A stretch of DNA of 64,000 nt from Echinarachnius parma. Lineage: Eukaryota > Echinodermata > Echinoidea > Clypeasteroida > Echinarachniidae. Below are positions 63,469-64,000 of this stretch, piece after piece. The notes under the pieces are model-generated. The model was not told the origin of the DNA and did not search any database. It worked only from the letters and a program-made list of their open reading frames with translations. The DNA lies in NCBI GenBank assembly GCA_037951105.1, contig JBAMJV010003763.1, positions 69,501-133,500 on the forward strand, read 5' to 3'. The first letter of the stretch is position 1, and each line of letters begins with the position of its first letter. The position numbers were made by a program, and so were the translations under genes.

Positions 63469-63530
63469 TTAGACCCCTTGTAATATTCTCATAGAATTAG
63501 TCTCACATTCCGTATTACTAGCCATGATAG
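63469..63530 (-). promoter_or_regulatory. AASDH 5' UTR segment with acceptor and short uORF
   Basis: On the - strand an acceptor-like TTATTTTGCAG ends at 63531, suggesting a 5' UTR intron. From ATG at 63525 an 18-codon frame ends at TAA (63469-63471), nine bases before the AASDH ATG and in the same frame. The uORF could lower main-frame translation. The upstream non-coding exon was not found. Confidence 0.45.
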
Positions 63531-63653
63531 CTGCAAAATAAGTTTGAAATTAGAAAATGACAAGGAATTAAATAAATTGATGCAACAATATTTATTATTT
63601 AAAACAAACTATATGCATTCTAAATCTTAATCACAAACATTCTGATAGTTCAG

Positions 63654-63777
63654 AATTCTCTACCAAGATGTGCCCACGGTAATACGACAAACATGACATT
63701 GACAAAGAGAACGGTTGCTCAATATGCAAATGCATCGAGCATTCTTTCATTCTTATTGTCACGTCTTGGTAGAGAAT
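63654..63777. repeat. Inverted repeat upstream of AASDH
   Basis: TTCTCTACCAAGATGTG opposes CACGTCTTGGTAGAGAA around a roughly 90-bp centre. Could be a small MITE in the promoter-proximal region or 5' intron. Confidence 0.6.
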
Positions 63778-64000
63778 GCTGTGATGTGATGGTTCATCTA
63801 ATACTGGTGTATCCTATGCACATTTGATAGTTTACACAGCTTACAGAGACACACAATTAAATAAAATCTACTTAGCCTAGTCTAGGCCAGGCTCCTGTTC
63901 TTAGGTCTAGGACCTTATTTAGCCTGAACACAAAATTACCATTCACATGATCAGTGATGATTGATATCCTGATTCATGAATGATTATTTCAACACATTGC

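Overview
This is a window of a eukaryotic, metazoan nuclear genome. The genes are split by GT-AG introns, intergenic DNA is AT-rich, and several families of miniature inverted-repeat transposons (MITEs) recur. Protein similarity recalled from memory and the repeat style suggest a marine invertebrate deuterostome, probably an echinoderm such as a sea urchin. The species cannot be fixed from sequence alone.

Two host genes converge on a transposon-rich centre. On the + strand, 6959-16909 holds the 3' part of a LIM-domain gene of the LMO7/LIMCH1 type. It has a long Glu/Arg-rich helix, Pro/Gln-rich linkers, one complete LIM domain split over two exons, and a C-terminus ending T-E-V. Its N-terminal exons are not recognised here. 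On the - strand, 63459 down to 40047 is a complete 14-exon AASDH gene (beta-alanine-activating enzyme, ACSF4/U26 type). Every intron phase matches, giving about 1264 codons: an adenylation domain, a phosphopantetheine carrier domain (attachment Ser about residue 624), a long linker and a PQQ-type beta-propeller.

Layout: 1-6958, non-coding with MITEs; 6959-16909, LMO7-like exons with MITE-filled introns; 16910 to about 18950, probable 3' UTR; 19150-21280, MITE cluster with one nested insertion; 22170-31640, a graveyard of hAT-like, THAP/Kolobok-like, Myb/SANT-like and LINE reverse-transcriptase fragments; 31766-36090, a striking tandem array of about 13 KGQKK-rich cassettes; 36430-39710, Tigger/pogo-like fragment, direct repeats and a solo LTR; 40047-63459, AASDH with large repeats in its introns. 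These include a roughly 156-bp satellite with an RFX X-box in each unit, and a 4-kb fold-back element interrupted by a TTAA-flanked insertion.

The most unusual theme is that short segments spanning exon/intron boundaries are tandemly duplicated again and again: AASDH exons 5, 9, 11 and 12, the LMO7-like LIM exon, and transposon-derived exons near 28.8 kb. Decayed copies often keep their splice signal. A second notable point is a 92-nt exon in the LMO7-like gene whose inclusion would move the LIM exon into another long open frame that lacks LIM.
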